Positions 33,555 to 42,540 are shown, counted from the stretch's first letter. The stretch: DNA of 64,000 nt from Streptomyces sp. AM 4-1-1 (GCF_029167625.1 NZ_CP119145.1:1984001-2048000); one strand, 5' to 3'. The notes: generated from the letters alone by a model not told the origin. Made by a program: numbers and translations.

Positions 33555-34795
33555 CCCTGCTCGGAGGCCAGCCCGCAGTGACTGCCGACGGACCGCACTT
33601 CCAGTGGCCGCCGATCGACGACACCACCCGCGCCAAGGTCGCCGCCCAGCTCGACACCGCGTTGTCCATCCCCGGACGGACCGGCATCGTCGCCGAGCTG
33701 GAGGACGCCCTGCAGGAGTACTTCGGCGTCCGGCACGCGGTCACCTTCAGCTCTGGCACCGCCGCCCTGCACTCTGCCTACTCGGCCGCGCGAATCAAGG
33801 CCGGTGACGAGGTAATCGTGCCAGCCTGGACCTTTCACGCCACCGCCTCACCGCTGTTCCACTTCCGTGCCGTGCCGGTTCTCTGCGAGACCGGGTCGGA
33901 CGGCAATATCGACCCGACCCGGGTCGAGGAGCTGATCACGCCGCGCACCCGAGCCATCACGGTGACCCATCTGTGGGGTAGGCCGGCCACCATGGCCGTC
34001 CTGCGGTCCATCGCCGAGGCGCACGGTCTGGCCCTGCTGGAGGACGGCTCGCACGCCCATGGCGCTTCGCATGGCGGGCAGAAAGTCGGCACGTTCGGCC
34101 TCGCCGGGGCCTTCTCCCTCAACGGCCCCAAGCCCCTGTCCGGTGGCGAGGGCGGCTTCGTCCTCACTGACGACCATGACACGTACTACCGGCTGCTGAC
34201 GTTCGCCCACTACAACAAGCGGGCCAAGTCCGAGATCCCGGCAAAGCACCCGCTGGCCGGATACGCGGTCACCGGATCGGGCCTCAAGCTTCGCATCCAC
34301 CCTCTGGCCGCCGCCCTCGCGCACGACCAGCTCGGCCGCATCGACGGCTATCTGGCCGGGCGGGCCGAGATCGCCGACTACCTCACCACCGAGTTCGCCC
34401 GCATCCCCGGCTTCGAGGTCACTCCCATGCCCGATGGGGTGGTCCCGTCCTGGTACGCGTTGACGCTCACCTACCGCCCCGGCGAGCTTGACGGCCTGAG
34501 CATCGAACGCCTCCACCAGGCTCTCATCGCGGAGGGCGCGACCGACTTCGACCGGCCGGGCTCCACCTGTCCCCTGAACCAGCTGCAGCTCTACCAGAAC
34601 CCGACGATGCTGTTCCCCGACCATCCGCGCTCCCACCGCCCGTACAAAGCCGGGGACTTCCCCGTCGCCGAGCACACCCACGCGCACACGATCAAGCTCC
34701 CGGTCTGGCATCGTGAGCAGGATCGTCCGCTGGCCGAGCAGTACGTCCGCGCGGCCGTCAAGGTGAGCGACCACCACAAGGAGCTGCTGCTGTGA
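33539..34795 (+). CDS. DegT/DnrJ/EryC1/StrS-family PLP aminotransferase
   Basis: A 418-aa PLP enzyme of the sugar/cyclitol aminotransferase family. Seen are the N-terminal ALLGGQPA opening, AVTFSSGTAALHSAYSAA (cofactor phosphate site), VIVPAWTFHATASPLFH, EDGSHAHGAS with the PLP-ring Asp, and the Schiff-base Lys in FSLNGPKPLSGGEGG. The GTG at 33539 lies within the end of the oxidoreductase gene and has GAAGGA upstream. The AHBA-synthase-like opening (GGQPA) is noteworthy. It likely transaminates the keto product of the preceding enzyme, with glutamate or glutamine as donor. Confidence 0.92.
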   Translation: MPSSLALLGGQPAVTADGPHFQWPPIDDTTRAKVAAQLDTALSIPGRTGIVAELEDALQEYFGVRHAVTFSSGTAALHSAYSAARIKAGDEVIVPAWTFHATASPLFHFRAVPVLCETGSDGNIDPTRVEELITPRTRAITVTHLWGRPATMAVLRSIAEAHGLALLEDGSHAHGASHGGQKVGTFGLAGAFSLNGPKPLSGGEGGFVLTDDHDTYYRLLTFAHYNKRAKSEIPAKHPLAGYAVTGSGLKLRIHPLAAALAHDQLGRIDGYLAGRAEIADYLTTEFARIPGFEVTPMPDGVVPSWYALTLTYRPGELDGLSIERLHQALIAEGATDFDRPGSTCPLNQLQLYQNPTMLFPDHPRSHRPYKAGDFPVAEHTHAHTIKLPVWHREQDRPLAEQYVRAAVKVSDHHKELLL

Positions 34796-35232
34796 CGTCC
34801 CCCTTCGCCGATCCCTCGTTCGCCCCGGGCCTGCTCCTCGACGCCCAGGAGTCGGGCATCACCCGGTTCGTCGTCGCCGCGGTCGTCACGGACGGGAACC
34901 GCGTACTCCTGCTGCGCCGGCCCACCGACGACTTCCTGCCGGGCCTGTGGGAGCTGCCGTCCGGGAAGGTCGAGCCGGGCGAGGGGTTCGAGAAGGCCCT
35001 GCTGAGGGAGACGGAGGAGGAGACCGGTCTGGTGATCGACCAGGTCGGCGCCTACCTCGGGCGGTTCGACTACACATCCGGGAGCGGTGCCCTGACCCGC
35101 CAGCTCACCTTCCGGGTGACCGTCGGGAAGACCGCGCCGGTCATCCTCACCGAGCACGACGACCACACCTGGGCCGACCCCGGCGAGCTGCCTGGCGTCA
35201 GCGACGCCGTCCGGGAACTGGTCGCCCGCTGA
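34792..35232 (+). CDS. NUDIX hydrolase
   Basis: A 146-aa pyrophosphohydrolase. The full Nudix box is present (GKVEPGEGFEKALL then RETEEETGLV), preceded by LWELPS as in MutT/ADP-sugar pyrophosphatase relatives. The GTG start overlaps the aminotransferase stop (GTGA), tying it to the oxidoreductase/aminotransferase pair. Within such a cassette it may hydrolyse an NDP-sugar intermediate or product, or clear a side product; this is inference from coupling. Confidence 0.9.
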   Translation: MTSPFADPSFAPGLLLDAQESGITRFVVAAVVTDGNRVLLLRRPTDDFLPGLWELPSGKVEPGEGFEKALLRETEEETGLVIDQVGAYLGRFDYTSGSGALTRQLTFRVTVGKTAPVILTEHDDHTWADPGELPGVSDAVRELVAR

Positions 35233-35301
35233 CCGGTCGGTGCCCGAGCGGACCGGTGCGGAGGAACGCCGCGCCCGCAAGGCCGCCTTCCCCCTCTCCG
35301 C

Positions 35302-35841
35302 TCACGCCGTCTCCCCCGGCCCCGCCGGGCGGCGGACCTCGAAGTGGAAGCAGCCGTACTCGACGGCCCTGACGTGCACGAGCGCCACGTCCGGGTCGGC
35401 GAACGCCTCCTCGAAGGCCGTGTCGAAGCCCTTCTCCTCGTCGGCCGGGATCTCCATGAGCCGGCCGCCGACGATGTGGCCGTCGGTGTCGTACCGGCGC
35501 ACGGTCCGCAGCGCCCCGGCCCGGCTGAACGGGTACCCGGCCCGCTCCGGGTCCGGGCCCTCGCACGGGTCGGCGTGGATGAAGACCGGGCCCTGCTCGT
35601 CGTAGGCCCCCGGCCGGGCCGAGGTGGCGGCGGCCCAGCGGCGCAGCGGCGCGTACGAGACGAGGGCGATCCGCTCGCCGGGCCGGGAGCCGCGCAGACA
35701 GCAGCGCAGGGGGTTCCCGTCGCCGGTCTCGGTGTACGGGTGGCAGGGGTGGCCCGCGTCGTCGATGTCGCGGAGCTGCTGGAGAGCGGCGGGGTCGATC
35801 GGGCGTGCCTGGTGGGTGGTGGTGGACCGGTTGCTGTTCAT
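35302..35841 (-). CDS. DUF1203 protein
   Basis: A 179-aa DUF1203 member, a family of unknown function common in actinobacteria and proteobacteria. Typical segments are HPCHPYTETGDGNPLRCCLR with its two adjacent Cys, VSYAPLR, GPVFIHADPCEG and VRAVEYGCFHFEV. The ATG at 35839-35841 (complement) is the first that keeps the family N-terminus. It is divergent from the second pepN and convergent with the NUDIX gene. The clustered Cys and His could bind metal; no function is assigned. Confidence 0.88.
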   Translation of the reverse strand: MNSNRSTTTHQARPIDPAALQQLRDIDDAGHPCHPYTETGDGNPLRCCLRGSRPGERIALVSYAPLRRWAAATSARPGAYDEQGPVFIHADPCEGPDPERAGYPFSRAGALRTVRRYDTDGHIVGGRLMEIPADEEKGFDTAFEEAFADPDVALVHVRAVEYGCFHFEVRRPAGPGETA

Positions 35842-36019
35842 GGGTCCAGCCTTGTGCACGACGTCGCCATATACCAGCGGAAAACGGACATCGCGTTGGG
35901 GAGGTGGCCACCGGCCGCCCGGTGCGCGGCGGTGCTCCGATTCACCCCGCCGTGAGATCACCGGACGTGGAAGGATGGCCGGAAACGTCACCATTGAAGG
36001 AATTGAAGGAGATGACCGC

Positions 36020-38590
36020 GTGCCTGGCACGAATCTGACCCGCGAAGAGGCACAGGAGCGGGCGCGCCTGCTGACCGTGGACGCGTACGAGATCGGTCTC
36101 GACCTCTCCGGAGCGCAGGAGGGTGGGACCTACAGGTCTGTCACCACCGTGCGTTTCGACTCCGCCGAAGCCGGTGCGGAGAGCTTCATCGATCTGATCG
36201 CCCCGGCCGTGCACGAGGTCACACTGAACGGCGAGGCGCTGGACGTCGCCGCCGTGTTCCGCGACTCGCGGATCGCGCTGCCCCGGCTGGCCGCGGGCGC
36301 GAACGAGCTGAGGGTCGTCGCGGACTGCGCGTACACGAACACCGGCGAGGGCCTGCACCGCTTCGTCGACCCGGTCGACGAACAGGCGTACCTCTACACG
36401 CAGTTCGAGGTGCCGGACGCCCGCCGGGTGTTCGCGAGCTTCGAGCAGCCGGACCTGAAGGCGACCTTCGCGTTCACCGTGAAGGCCCCGGCCGGCTGGG
36501 CCGTGATCTCCAACTCGCCGACGCCTCGGCCCGTCGACGACGTGTGGACCTTCGAGCCCACACCGCGCATCTCGACGTACATCACGGCCCTGATCGCCGG
36601 TCCGTACCACGCGGTGCACAGCACGTACGAGAAGGACGGACAGTCCGTGCCGCTGGGCATCTACTGCCGTCCCTCGCTCGCCGAACACCTCGACGCGGAC
36701 GAGATCTTCGCCGTCACGCGGCAGGGATTCGAGTGGTTCCAGGAGAAGTTCGACTACGCGTACCCGTTCGCCAAGTACGACCAGCTGTTCGTCCCGGAGT
36801 TCAACGCGGGAGCGATGGAGAACGCGGGCGCGGTCACCATCCGTGACCAGTACGTGTTCCGCTCGAAGGTGACGGACGCGGCGTACGAGACGCGCGCCGA
36901 GACGATCCTGCACGAGCTGGCCCACATGTGGTTCGGCGACCTGGTCACCATGGAGTGGTGGAACGACCTGTGGCTGAACGAGTCGTTCGCCACCTACACG
37001 TCGATCGCCTGCCAGGCGTACGCGCCGGGGTCGAAGTGGCCGCACTCGTGGACGACCTTCGCGAACTCCATGAAGACCTGGGCGTACCGGCAGGACCAAC
37101 TGCCGTCCACGCACCCGATCATGGCGGACATCACCGACCTCGACGACGTCCTCGTGAACTTCGACGGGATCACGTACGCCAAGGGCGCCTCGGTCCTGAA
37201 GCAGCTCGTCGCGTATGTCGGCATGGACGAGTTCTTCAGCGGGGTGCAGTCCTACTTCAAGGCGCACGCGTACGGCAACACCCGGCTCTCGGACCTGCTC
37301 GGCGCGCTGGAGAAGACCTCCGGGCGCGATCTGCGGGCCTGGTCGAAGGCGTGGCTGGAGACGGCCGGGATCAACATCCTGCGCCCGGAGATCGAGACGG
37401 ACGCGAACGGGCACGTCACCGCGTTCACCGTGCTCCAGGAGGCCCCGGCGCTGCCCGCGGGCGCCAAGGGCGAACCGACGCTGCGCCCGCACCGGATCGC
37501 GATCGGCTGCTACGACCTGGACGAGGCGGGGAAGCTGGTCCGTACGAACCGGATCGAGCTGGACGTCGAGGGCGAGCGCACCGAGGTGCCCTACCCGGCG
37601 GGCACGGCCCGTCCGGCGGTGGTCCTGCTCAACGACGACGACCTGTCGTACGCGAAGGTCCGCCTCGACGAGGAGTCGCTGCGGGTCGTCACGGCGCACC
37701 TCGGTGACTTCGCCGAGTCGCTGCCGCGCGCCCTGAGCTGGGCGTCGGCCTGGGACATGACCCGGGACGGCGAGCTGGCGACGCGCGACTACCTGGCGCT
37801 GGTGCTGTCCGGTGTCGGCAAGGAGACGGACATCGGCGTCGTCCAGTCGCTCCAGCGTCAGGTGAAGCTGGCGCTGGACCTGTACGCGGCGCCGGAGTGG
37901 CGCGAGACGGGGCTGACCCGGTGGACGGAGGCGACGCTGGCGCATCTGCGGGCGGCGGAGCCGGGCAGCGACCACCAGCTGGCGTGGGCGCGGGCCTTCT
38001 CGGCGACGGCCCGCAACCCGCAGCAACTGGACCTTCTCCAGGGCCTGTTGGATGGCCGCGAGGAGATCGAGGGCCTGGCGGTGGACACCGAGCTGCGCTG
38101 GGCGTTCGTACAGCGGCTGGCGGCGGCCGGTCTGCTGGAGGACGACGAGATCAACGCCGAGTACGAGCGGGACAGGACGGCCGCGGGTGAACGCCACGCG
38201 GCGGCCGCCCGCGCGGCGCGCCCGGCGGAGGACGCGAAGGCGGAGGCGTGGGCCTCGGTCGTCGAGTCCGACAAGCTGCCGAACTCCCTCCAGGAGGCGG
38301 TGATCAACGGCTTCGTCCAGACCGACCAGCGTGAGCTGCTGGCGCCGTACACGGAGAAGTACTTCGCGGCGGTCAAGGACGTGTGGGAGTCGCGCAGCCA
38401 CGAGATGGCCCAGCAGATCGCGGTCGGCCTGTACCCGGCGCTCCACGTCTCGCAGGCCACGCTGGACGCCACGGACGCCTGGCTCGCCTCGGCGGCGCCG
38501 AGCGCGGCGCTGCGCCGGCTGATGTCGGAGTCCCGCGCGGGCATCGAACGCGCCCTGCGGGCCCAGGCGGCGGACGCGGCAGCGGCGTAA
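36020..38590 (+). CDS. pepN: Aminopeptidase N (M1 family), second copy
   Basis: An 856-aa paralogue of the product of 19959-22574, aligned over its whole length. The zinc site is H298-E-L-A-H302 with Glu321 (LNESFATY) and the substrate motif is GAMENAG. The second copy differs in the GAMEN neighbourhood (FNAGAMENAGAVTI against YNLGAMENPGCVTF), so substrate preferences may differ. The GTG at 36020 has AAGGAG nine bases upstream; an in-frame ATG at 35975 lacks a site. Divergent from DUF1203 and followed by a strong hairpin. Confidence 0.93.
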   Translation: MPGTNLTREEAQERARLLTVDAYEIGLDLSGAQEGGTYRSVTTVRFDSAEAGAESFIDLIAPAVHEVTLNGEALDVAAVFRDSRIALPRLAAGANELRVVADCAYTNTGEGLHRFVDPVDEQAYLYTQFEVPDARRVFASFEQPDLKATFAFTVKAPAGWAVISNSPTPRPVDDVWTFEPTPRISTYITALIAGPYHAVHSTYEKDGQSVPLGIYCRPSLAEHLDADEIFAVTRQGFEWFQEKFDYAYPFAKYDQLFVPEFNAGAMENAGAVTIRDQYVFRSKVTDAAYETRAETILHELAHMWFGDLVTMEWWNDLWLNESFATYTSIACQAYAPGSKWPHSWTTFANSMKTWAYRQDQLPSTHPIMADITDLDDVLVNFDGITYAKGASVLKQLVAYVGMDEFFSGVQSYFKAHAYGNTRLSDLLGALEKTSGRDLRAWSKAWLETAGINILRPEIETDANGHVTAFTVLQEAPALPAGAKGEPTLRPHRIAIGCYDLDEAGKLVRTNRIELDVEGERTEVPYPAGTARPAVVLLNDDDLSYAKVRLDEESLRVVTAHLGDFAESLPRALSWASAWDMTRDGELATRDYLALVLSGVGKETDIGVVQSLQRQVKLALDLYAAPEWRETGLTRWTEATLAHLRAAEPGSDHQLAWARAFSATARNPQQLDLLQGLLDGREEIEGLAVDTELRWAFVQRLAAAGLLEDDEINAEYERDRTAAGERHAAAARAARPAEDAKAEAWASVVESDKLPNSLQEAVINGFVQTDQRELLAPYTEKYFAAVKDVWESRSHEMAQQIAVGLYPALHVSQATLDATDAWLASAAPSAALRRLMSESRAGIERALRAQAADAAAA

Positions 38591-38613
38591 CGCGCGGCTC
38601 GTCCGCTCCTCCG

Positions 38614-38649
38614 GGGGCGCCTCCGGTGACACGTCACCGGAGGCGCCCC
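38614..38649 (+). terminator. Terminator after the second pepN
   Basis: GGGGCGCCTCCGGTGA pairs with TCACCGGAGGCGCCCC around the short centre CACG, 23 bases after the stop codon. Confidence 0.8.
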
Positions 38650-38739
38650 TTCGCCGTACGGGCGCGTCCTCTCGGACCAGTGCGGTGACCGGTGATGTTG
38701 CCCCGAAGGAGCGCCGTCCGGTGCGTGCGATCGCAAGGC

Positions 38740-38780
38740 GGCCAACAGTCCTGGCAGCTCCGCTGCCAGGACTGTTGGCC
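38740..38780. repeat. Perfect 19-bp inverted repeat
   Basis: GGCCAACAGTCCTGGCAGC (38740-38758) and its exact complement (38762-38780) are separated by only TCC. It lies between the second pepN and the small minus-strand gene at 38907. Perfect arms of moderate GC in non-coding DNA suggest a second terminator, serving the minus strand, or a small palindromic repeat element. Confidence 0.75.
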
Positions 38781-38794
38781 AACGCGGCGAGGGT

Positions 38795-38835
38795 GGGGCC
38801 TCCCCTGGTCGAGCGAGCCGGGAGCTTGGGGAAGC
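38795..38835. repeat. Probable Streptomyces intergenic palindromic repeat
   Basis: The segment reading CCTCCCCTGGTCGAGCGAG followed by CCGGGAGCTTGGGGAAG resembles a short palindromic element that recurs between genes in many Streptomyces genomes. The match is from memory; copy number in this genome is unknown. Confidence 0.4.
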
Positions 38836-38906
38836 ACTGGGCGGCGCGGGGCAGAGCCTGCCGGCCGGTCTGCGGGAACCGCTTCGGCCGGTCGGCGTTC
38901 CATCGG

Positions 38907-39056
38907 CTACTCCGGGGTCCGGTCGCGGCCGGGCGTCCGGTGTGCGCGGCGCTTGAGTGCGCTGAGAAGGTATCCGGTCGCCGTGGTCAGAGCGGCGGCG
39001 GACAGGTTGCCCAGGACGTCGTGGAGCAGAAAATCGAGAAGCGGGGCGAGGTTCAT
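38907..39056 (-). CDS. Uncharacterised 49-aa protein
   Basis: A short gene starting MNLAPLLDFLLHDVLGNLSA and continuing AALTTATGYLLSALKRRAHR before a polar tail and TAG. GGGAGGA lies seven bases upstream of the ATG. The first 35 residues form an amphipathic to hydrophobic helix followed by a basic stretch, so membrane association is likely. It is divergent from the double-HTH membrane protein gene at 39230. No family was recognised. Confidence 0.6.
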   Translation of the reverse strand: MNLAPLLDFLLHDVLGNLSAAALTTATGYLLSALKRRAHRTPGRDRTPE

Positions 39057-39229
39057 GACAGGGTCCTCCCGGTGGCGAAGTTCCCGTTCGGCGGAGCGGG
39101 TTGAGAGGAACCATCCCGAGTGATCTGATTGACCGTCCGGCGCTGCCCCTATCGGTGCAGGCGGCGGCGGGTACGGCTAGCGGACAACGCCGGACGACGG
39201 CGGAGAACCAGAAGGGCCGGGAACGGGAC

Positions 39230-41158
39230 ATGAGTGGGCCGGGACGGCCGAGAAGGCTGAAGGGCGGGCCGAAGGCGAACGAGCTCGCCATGTTTCTGTC
39301 CGACCTGGGGGACCGCGAAGGGCTGAAGACGGCCTCGTTCGCCGCACGGTTCCCAGGAAGCAGCACGTTATGGGCGGAGTACCTGAACGGTTCGAAGGTC
39401 ATCCCCGCACACGTCCTGGGACAGGTGGTCCAGGAGCTGTGCGGTACCGACCGCCGCCTGCTGGGGCCGACTCTCGTCCGGGCCCGCACACTGCAGAAGG
39501 AAGCCGCCGCGGAAGCCTCCCGCCCGCCCACCGCAGCAGCCGAACCGCAGGTCGCGGCCCGCGAGCTGATCAACGTCCAGCAGCGCCTGGTGGAATCCCA
39601 CGAGAGGCTGAACAAGGCGACCGAGTTCGCCGAAGGCGCCCGCGCCACGATCACCACACTGCTGGGGATGTACGCCCGGGCTGAGAACTCCGTGCGCGAA
39701 CTCACCACGCAACGCGACCGCAACCATGCCTTGAAGCGTTCCGAGACCGAAGCACGCCTGAACCAGGCCCGGTTGCGTCTGGAGCGCACCGAGGCGGAAC
39801 TCGAGCGGGCCCGCCAGCACCGCTATACCGCCGAGCAGGCCCAGAAGGCCCTGATCATCGAGGCCGAGGAGGCCCGCCGGGAACTGGAAGAACTACGCCG
39901 AAGGGCCGCAGACCTCAGCCACGGCACCGGGAGCGTCGATGGTCCGGAGCCGGCTCCGCTGCCCGGCCGGCGGGAGGTGACCGGGCCGGACGCCGACGAG
40001 GACTTCGCGGACTTCGACGATGCGCTGGAGCGCATCACCAGCGAGAGCGAGGACCGCGAGCGGGACCTGATCGACCTCGCGGAGCACACGGGGACACCCG
40101 CGCCGGAGCAGCCCACGAGCGGTCCACAGATCATTACCGGCACCGTCGTGCCCACGCCCGGCCCCGCTCCCGAAGCCCGGACTCCGGACGGCGCTCCGCC
40201 CGATGACGGCGCCGAATCCACCTCGGGGCGCCCGTCGGAGTCCGCGGTCGGCATGGCACGCGCAACCGGCGTCGATGCCCCGGATCGCTCGCCTGCTCCC
40301 CGGACCGGGAGCGTCCGACCGCCTAGCCGTCCAAGCGATCCGTCGGCGCCGGAGGGCCGGTCTGCCGCCTCTTCGCCGCCCCACAGCCCGCCGCAGGTGG
40401 TCCGGCCCCGCTCCGCATCCATCGGTGCCACGTCGCCGGGGTTGTCCGGGACAACCCCGGAAAAACCCTCTACCAGCGAAAACAGCAGTCCGAAGGGTCC
40501 TCTGGCGGCCGACAGGATCTATCTCGATCCCGCGGACACCTACGAAGCCGCGTTCGTCCGGGACCTCGAAGCGCTGTTGCGCAAGACCAAGCTGCCCTTC
40601 GGGAAGCTGAAGGAACTCGCGCCCAACGAAGCGCAGCTCAGCATCCTCCTCAGGGGCCGCGTTCCCTCGCTGTCCTTCGTCGAAGAGGTCATCAGGCACG
40701 TCGCACACGACGACCTCACCACGTGGCAGGAGCTCTGGACCACCACGGACCGGACGCCCAAGGCCCCGCGCCCTCCCCAGACCGAGGCGTCCCCCCTGCC
40801 GCCCGGCGGGCCGGGGAAGACGGATTCGGTCTCCGCGCTGCTCTGGGCCTGGGTCTGCGGCGTACTGATCGTCGTGCTGGCGTACACCTTCACGGCGACC
40901 ATCAGCGCGGGCATGCAAGCCGACCCGGGAGCCGGCATCGTGAACCTGGTCGTCTACACCGTCGTGGGCCTGCCGGCCCTGGTTGTCGTGGCACTCATCA
41001 TGACGGGCTCGGTCCTGGTGAGGCCCGAGTCCGAAGTACCTTTCGGGAGTTGCTTCGTAGGGTTCTGCCTGGCGCTGCCCGCCGGCCTGATCGTTCCTTG
41101 GTGCTGGGCCGTCAACCAGCCCTGGCACTGGGTCGCCGACCACCTCGGCGTCATCTAG
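39230..41158 (+). CDS. Membrane protein with two HTH-like segments and a coiled coil
   Basis: A 642-aa protein. Residues about 5-85 look like an XRE-like helical domain (NELAMFLSDLGDREGLKTAS, WAEYLNGSKVIP). About 105-225 is a long coiled coil rich in Glu, Arg and Ala. About 230-420 is disordered and Pro/Ser-rich. About 430-505 is a second HTH-like unit (RDLEALLRKTKLPFGKLKEL then AQLSILLRGRVPSL). Three hydrophobic spans follow at the C-terminus (about 540-635), the last ending near WHWVADHLGVI. Codon 47 is TTA (39368-39370), pointing to bldA control. Start ATG 39230 has GGGAACGGG upstream. The arrangement suggests a membrane-anchored sensor or scaffold of actinobacterial conflict or developmental systems; the function is unknown. 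Confidence 0.8.
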   Translation: MSGPGRPRRLKGGPKANELAMFLSDLGDREGLKTASFAARFPGSSTLWAEYLNGSKVIPAHVLGQVVQELCGTDRRLLGPTLVRARTLQKEAAAEASRPPTAAAEPQVAARELINVQQRLVESHERLNKATEFAEGARATITTLLGMYARAENSVRELTTQRDRNHALKRSETEARLNQARLRLERTEAELERARQHRYTAEQAQKALIIEAEEARRELEELRRRAADLSHGTGSVDGPEPAPLPGRREVTGPDADEDFADFDDALERITSESEDRERDLIDLAEHTGTPAPEQPTSGPQIITGTVVPTPGPAPEARTPDGAPPDDGAESTSGRPSESAVGMARATGVDAPDRSPAPRTGSVRPPSRPSDPSAPEGRSAASSPPHSPPQVVRPRSASIGATSPGLSGTTPEKPSTSENSSPKGPLAADRIYLDPADTYEAAFVRDLEALLRKTKLPFGKLKELAPNEAQLSILLRGRVPSLSFVEEVIRHVAHDDLTTWQELWTTTDRTPKAPRPPQTEASPLPPGGPGKTDSVSALLWAWVCGVLIVVLAYTFTATISAGMQADPGAGIVNLVVYTVVGLPALVVVALIMTGSVLVRPESEVPFGSCFVGFCLALPAGLIVPWCWAVNQPWHWVADHLGVI

Positions 41159-41446
41159 TGCCGCTCCCGGCGATGTTTGTGATGCGGTTCGGTGGCGCGG
41201 AGGAAGTCGGCAACCTTGCCAGGCATCTCAAGGGTGACCGCACCCCTGGCGGTCACCCAGTCCAGGACCCGGTCGCGCTCGCCCTCCCTGCCCAGGACCT
41301 CTTCGGCGGCGATGGCGCCCTGGAGGTGCTTGACCGGCCGCGCCCTTCGCCGCCGCCGACAGCTCCACCTCGGTCCGCGGCTCGTTCTCCCGGTACCACT
41401 CAGGTCCGGCGCTGACGGTCAATGTGGCGGTACTGCTGGCGGTCAT
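41155..41446 (-). pseudogene. Frameshifted hypothetical gene
   Basis: The 5' part (ATG at 41446) encodes WYRENEPRTEVELSAAAKG in one frame. The 3' part encodes VKHLQGAIAAEEVLGREGER, then DWVTARGAVTLEMPGKVADF, to a TAG at 41155, in the next frame. The total length of 292 bases is one more than a multiple of three, so a single inserted base in the GGGCGCGGCCGG tract explains it. Joined, the product would be about 96 aa and charged, with the look of a conserved Streptomyces hypothetical protein. It may be a true mutation or a sequencing error. Its stop overlaps the convergent gene's stop. Confidence 0.6.
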
Positions 41447-41561
41447 CGTCGTTTTCCGGCTGGGTCGGCGTACCGGGGCACGCGGTCCGCTCGACGAGAA
41501 GACCGCGGGCGGCGGGCCTGCCTGTCACGGGGCGGCCGGCTGAGCGTGGCAGCCCTGGGAG

Positions 41562-42008
41562 TCAGCCGGAGAGTTCGCTGTGGTGGACCGGAGGAGTGCC
41601 GGGCGGCACGAAGCAGGCGATGACGGTCTTGCCTGATTCCTGGGGATGGGTGGCCCAGCTGTCGGCCAGCGCGTCCACGATGGCCAGTCCGCGGCCGCCG
41701 GTCCGGGTGCTGTCGGCCTTCTGCTGGGCCGGCGGGGCGGGGTCGCCGTCGTGGACGCTGACGTGCAGACAACGGCTGTCCCAGGTCAGGACCAGCTGCG
41801 CCTCACTGTGCGCGTGCACGTGTGCGTTGGTGATGAGTTCCGACACGCTCAGCAAAATGGCGTCCACGGTCTCGGGCGCGTCCCGCGTCCAGTCCAGGGA
41901 CTCAAGGTGCTCCCGAGTCCAGTGGCGACCGGCGCGCACGCCGCGTGACACCGGGAACGACCGGGCCCAGCCCACCGCACGCATCGACGTGTCCCGGGGT
42001 TCTGTCAC
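41562..42008 (-). CDS. ATP-binding regulatory protein (HATPase, anti-sigma-like)
   Basis: A 148-aa GHKL ATPase domain related to the 9517-9921 product. N-box ILLSVSELITNAHVHAH, G1 region VSVHDGDPAPP, and GGRGLAIVDALADSWATH are visible. The GTG at 42008 with GGGAGA upstream is chosen over a longer in-frame reading. Such proteins may bind sigma factors or phosphorylate anti-anti-sigma proteins. No partner gene is adjacent. Confidence 0.85.
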   Translation of the reverse strand: MTEPRDTSMRAVGWARSFPVSRGVRAGRHWTREHLESLDWTRDAPETVDAILLSVSELITNAHVHAHSEAQLVLTWDSRCLHVSVHDGDPAPPAQQKADSTRTGGRGLAIVDALADSWATHPQESGKTVIACFVPPGTPPVHHSELSG

Positions 42009-42222
42009 AACGTCTCCCTCACTCGGTTCCAGGAAATCCCAGGAGAAGGCGTCTCCCACGAACCGCGTCTACCCCTTCTTGCCCCGGTTACGGTGCGCCC
42101 GGGCAAGACGGCCCCGCCCTCGGGTGATCCCCACGGAGATTCGCGAGGCCGATCGGGGGCAGTCCCATGACAAGCTCGAATTCCGGCGCCGCACCGGACC
42201 GGCCGACACCCTTGGAGGGCCT

Positions 42223-42540
42223 GTGACCACCTACCTCATCACCGTCCCCGGCACATTCCTCCACGATGTCACGGACGACCAGCGCTCCGGTGTGGAGCGC
42301 AGACTGCGTCCGCGGGACCCGCACAACACCGAGCTGGGCGAGGCCGAAGAGCTGGACCTGCTGACGGTCCAGGAAGGCAACACCTTCTCGATCCGGCTGA
42401 AGATCGAGGCGCACGACCGTGCGGAGGCCGAAGCCCAGGCCGTACGCCTCGCCGAGGCCGCGTTGCGCGAAAACGGCCTCACCCCCGGGGACGCCCCGCT
42501 GGGACCGGCCGTCGTCACCGGGATCGACAGCGAGTACTGA
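42223..42540 (+). CDS. Uncharacterised 105-aa protein
   Basis: A soluble alpha/beta protein opening TTYLITVPGTFLHDVTDD, with a strand-helix-strand middle (TFSIRLKIEAHDRAEAEAQA) and GIDSEY at the end. GGAGG lies five bases upstream of GTG 42223. No family was recognised. It stands alone between the ATP-binding gene (divergent) and DUF1990. Confidence 0.75.
   Translation: MTTYLITVPGTFLHDVTDDQRSGVERRLRPRDPHNTELGEAEELDLLTVQEGNTFSIRLKIEAHDRAEAEAQAVRLAEAALRENGLTPGDAPLGPAVVTGIDSEY

Noticed and set aside
41426..41545. Possible 39-aa membrane peptide on + (MAVLLAVIVVF...)
   Set aside because: Hydrophobic start looks attractive, but no ribosome binding site precedes the GTG and it lies opposite the frameshifted gene.
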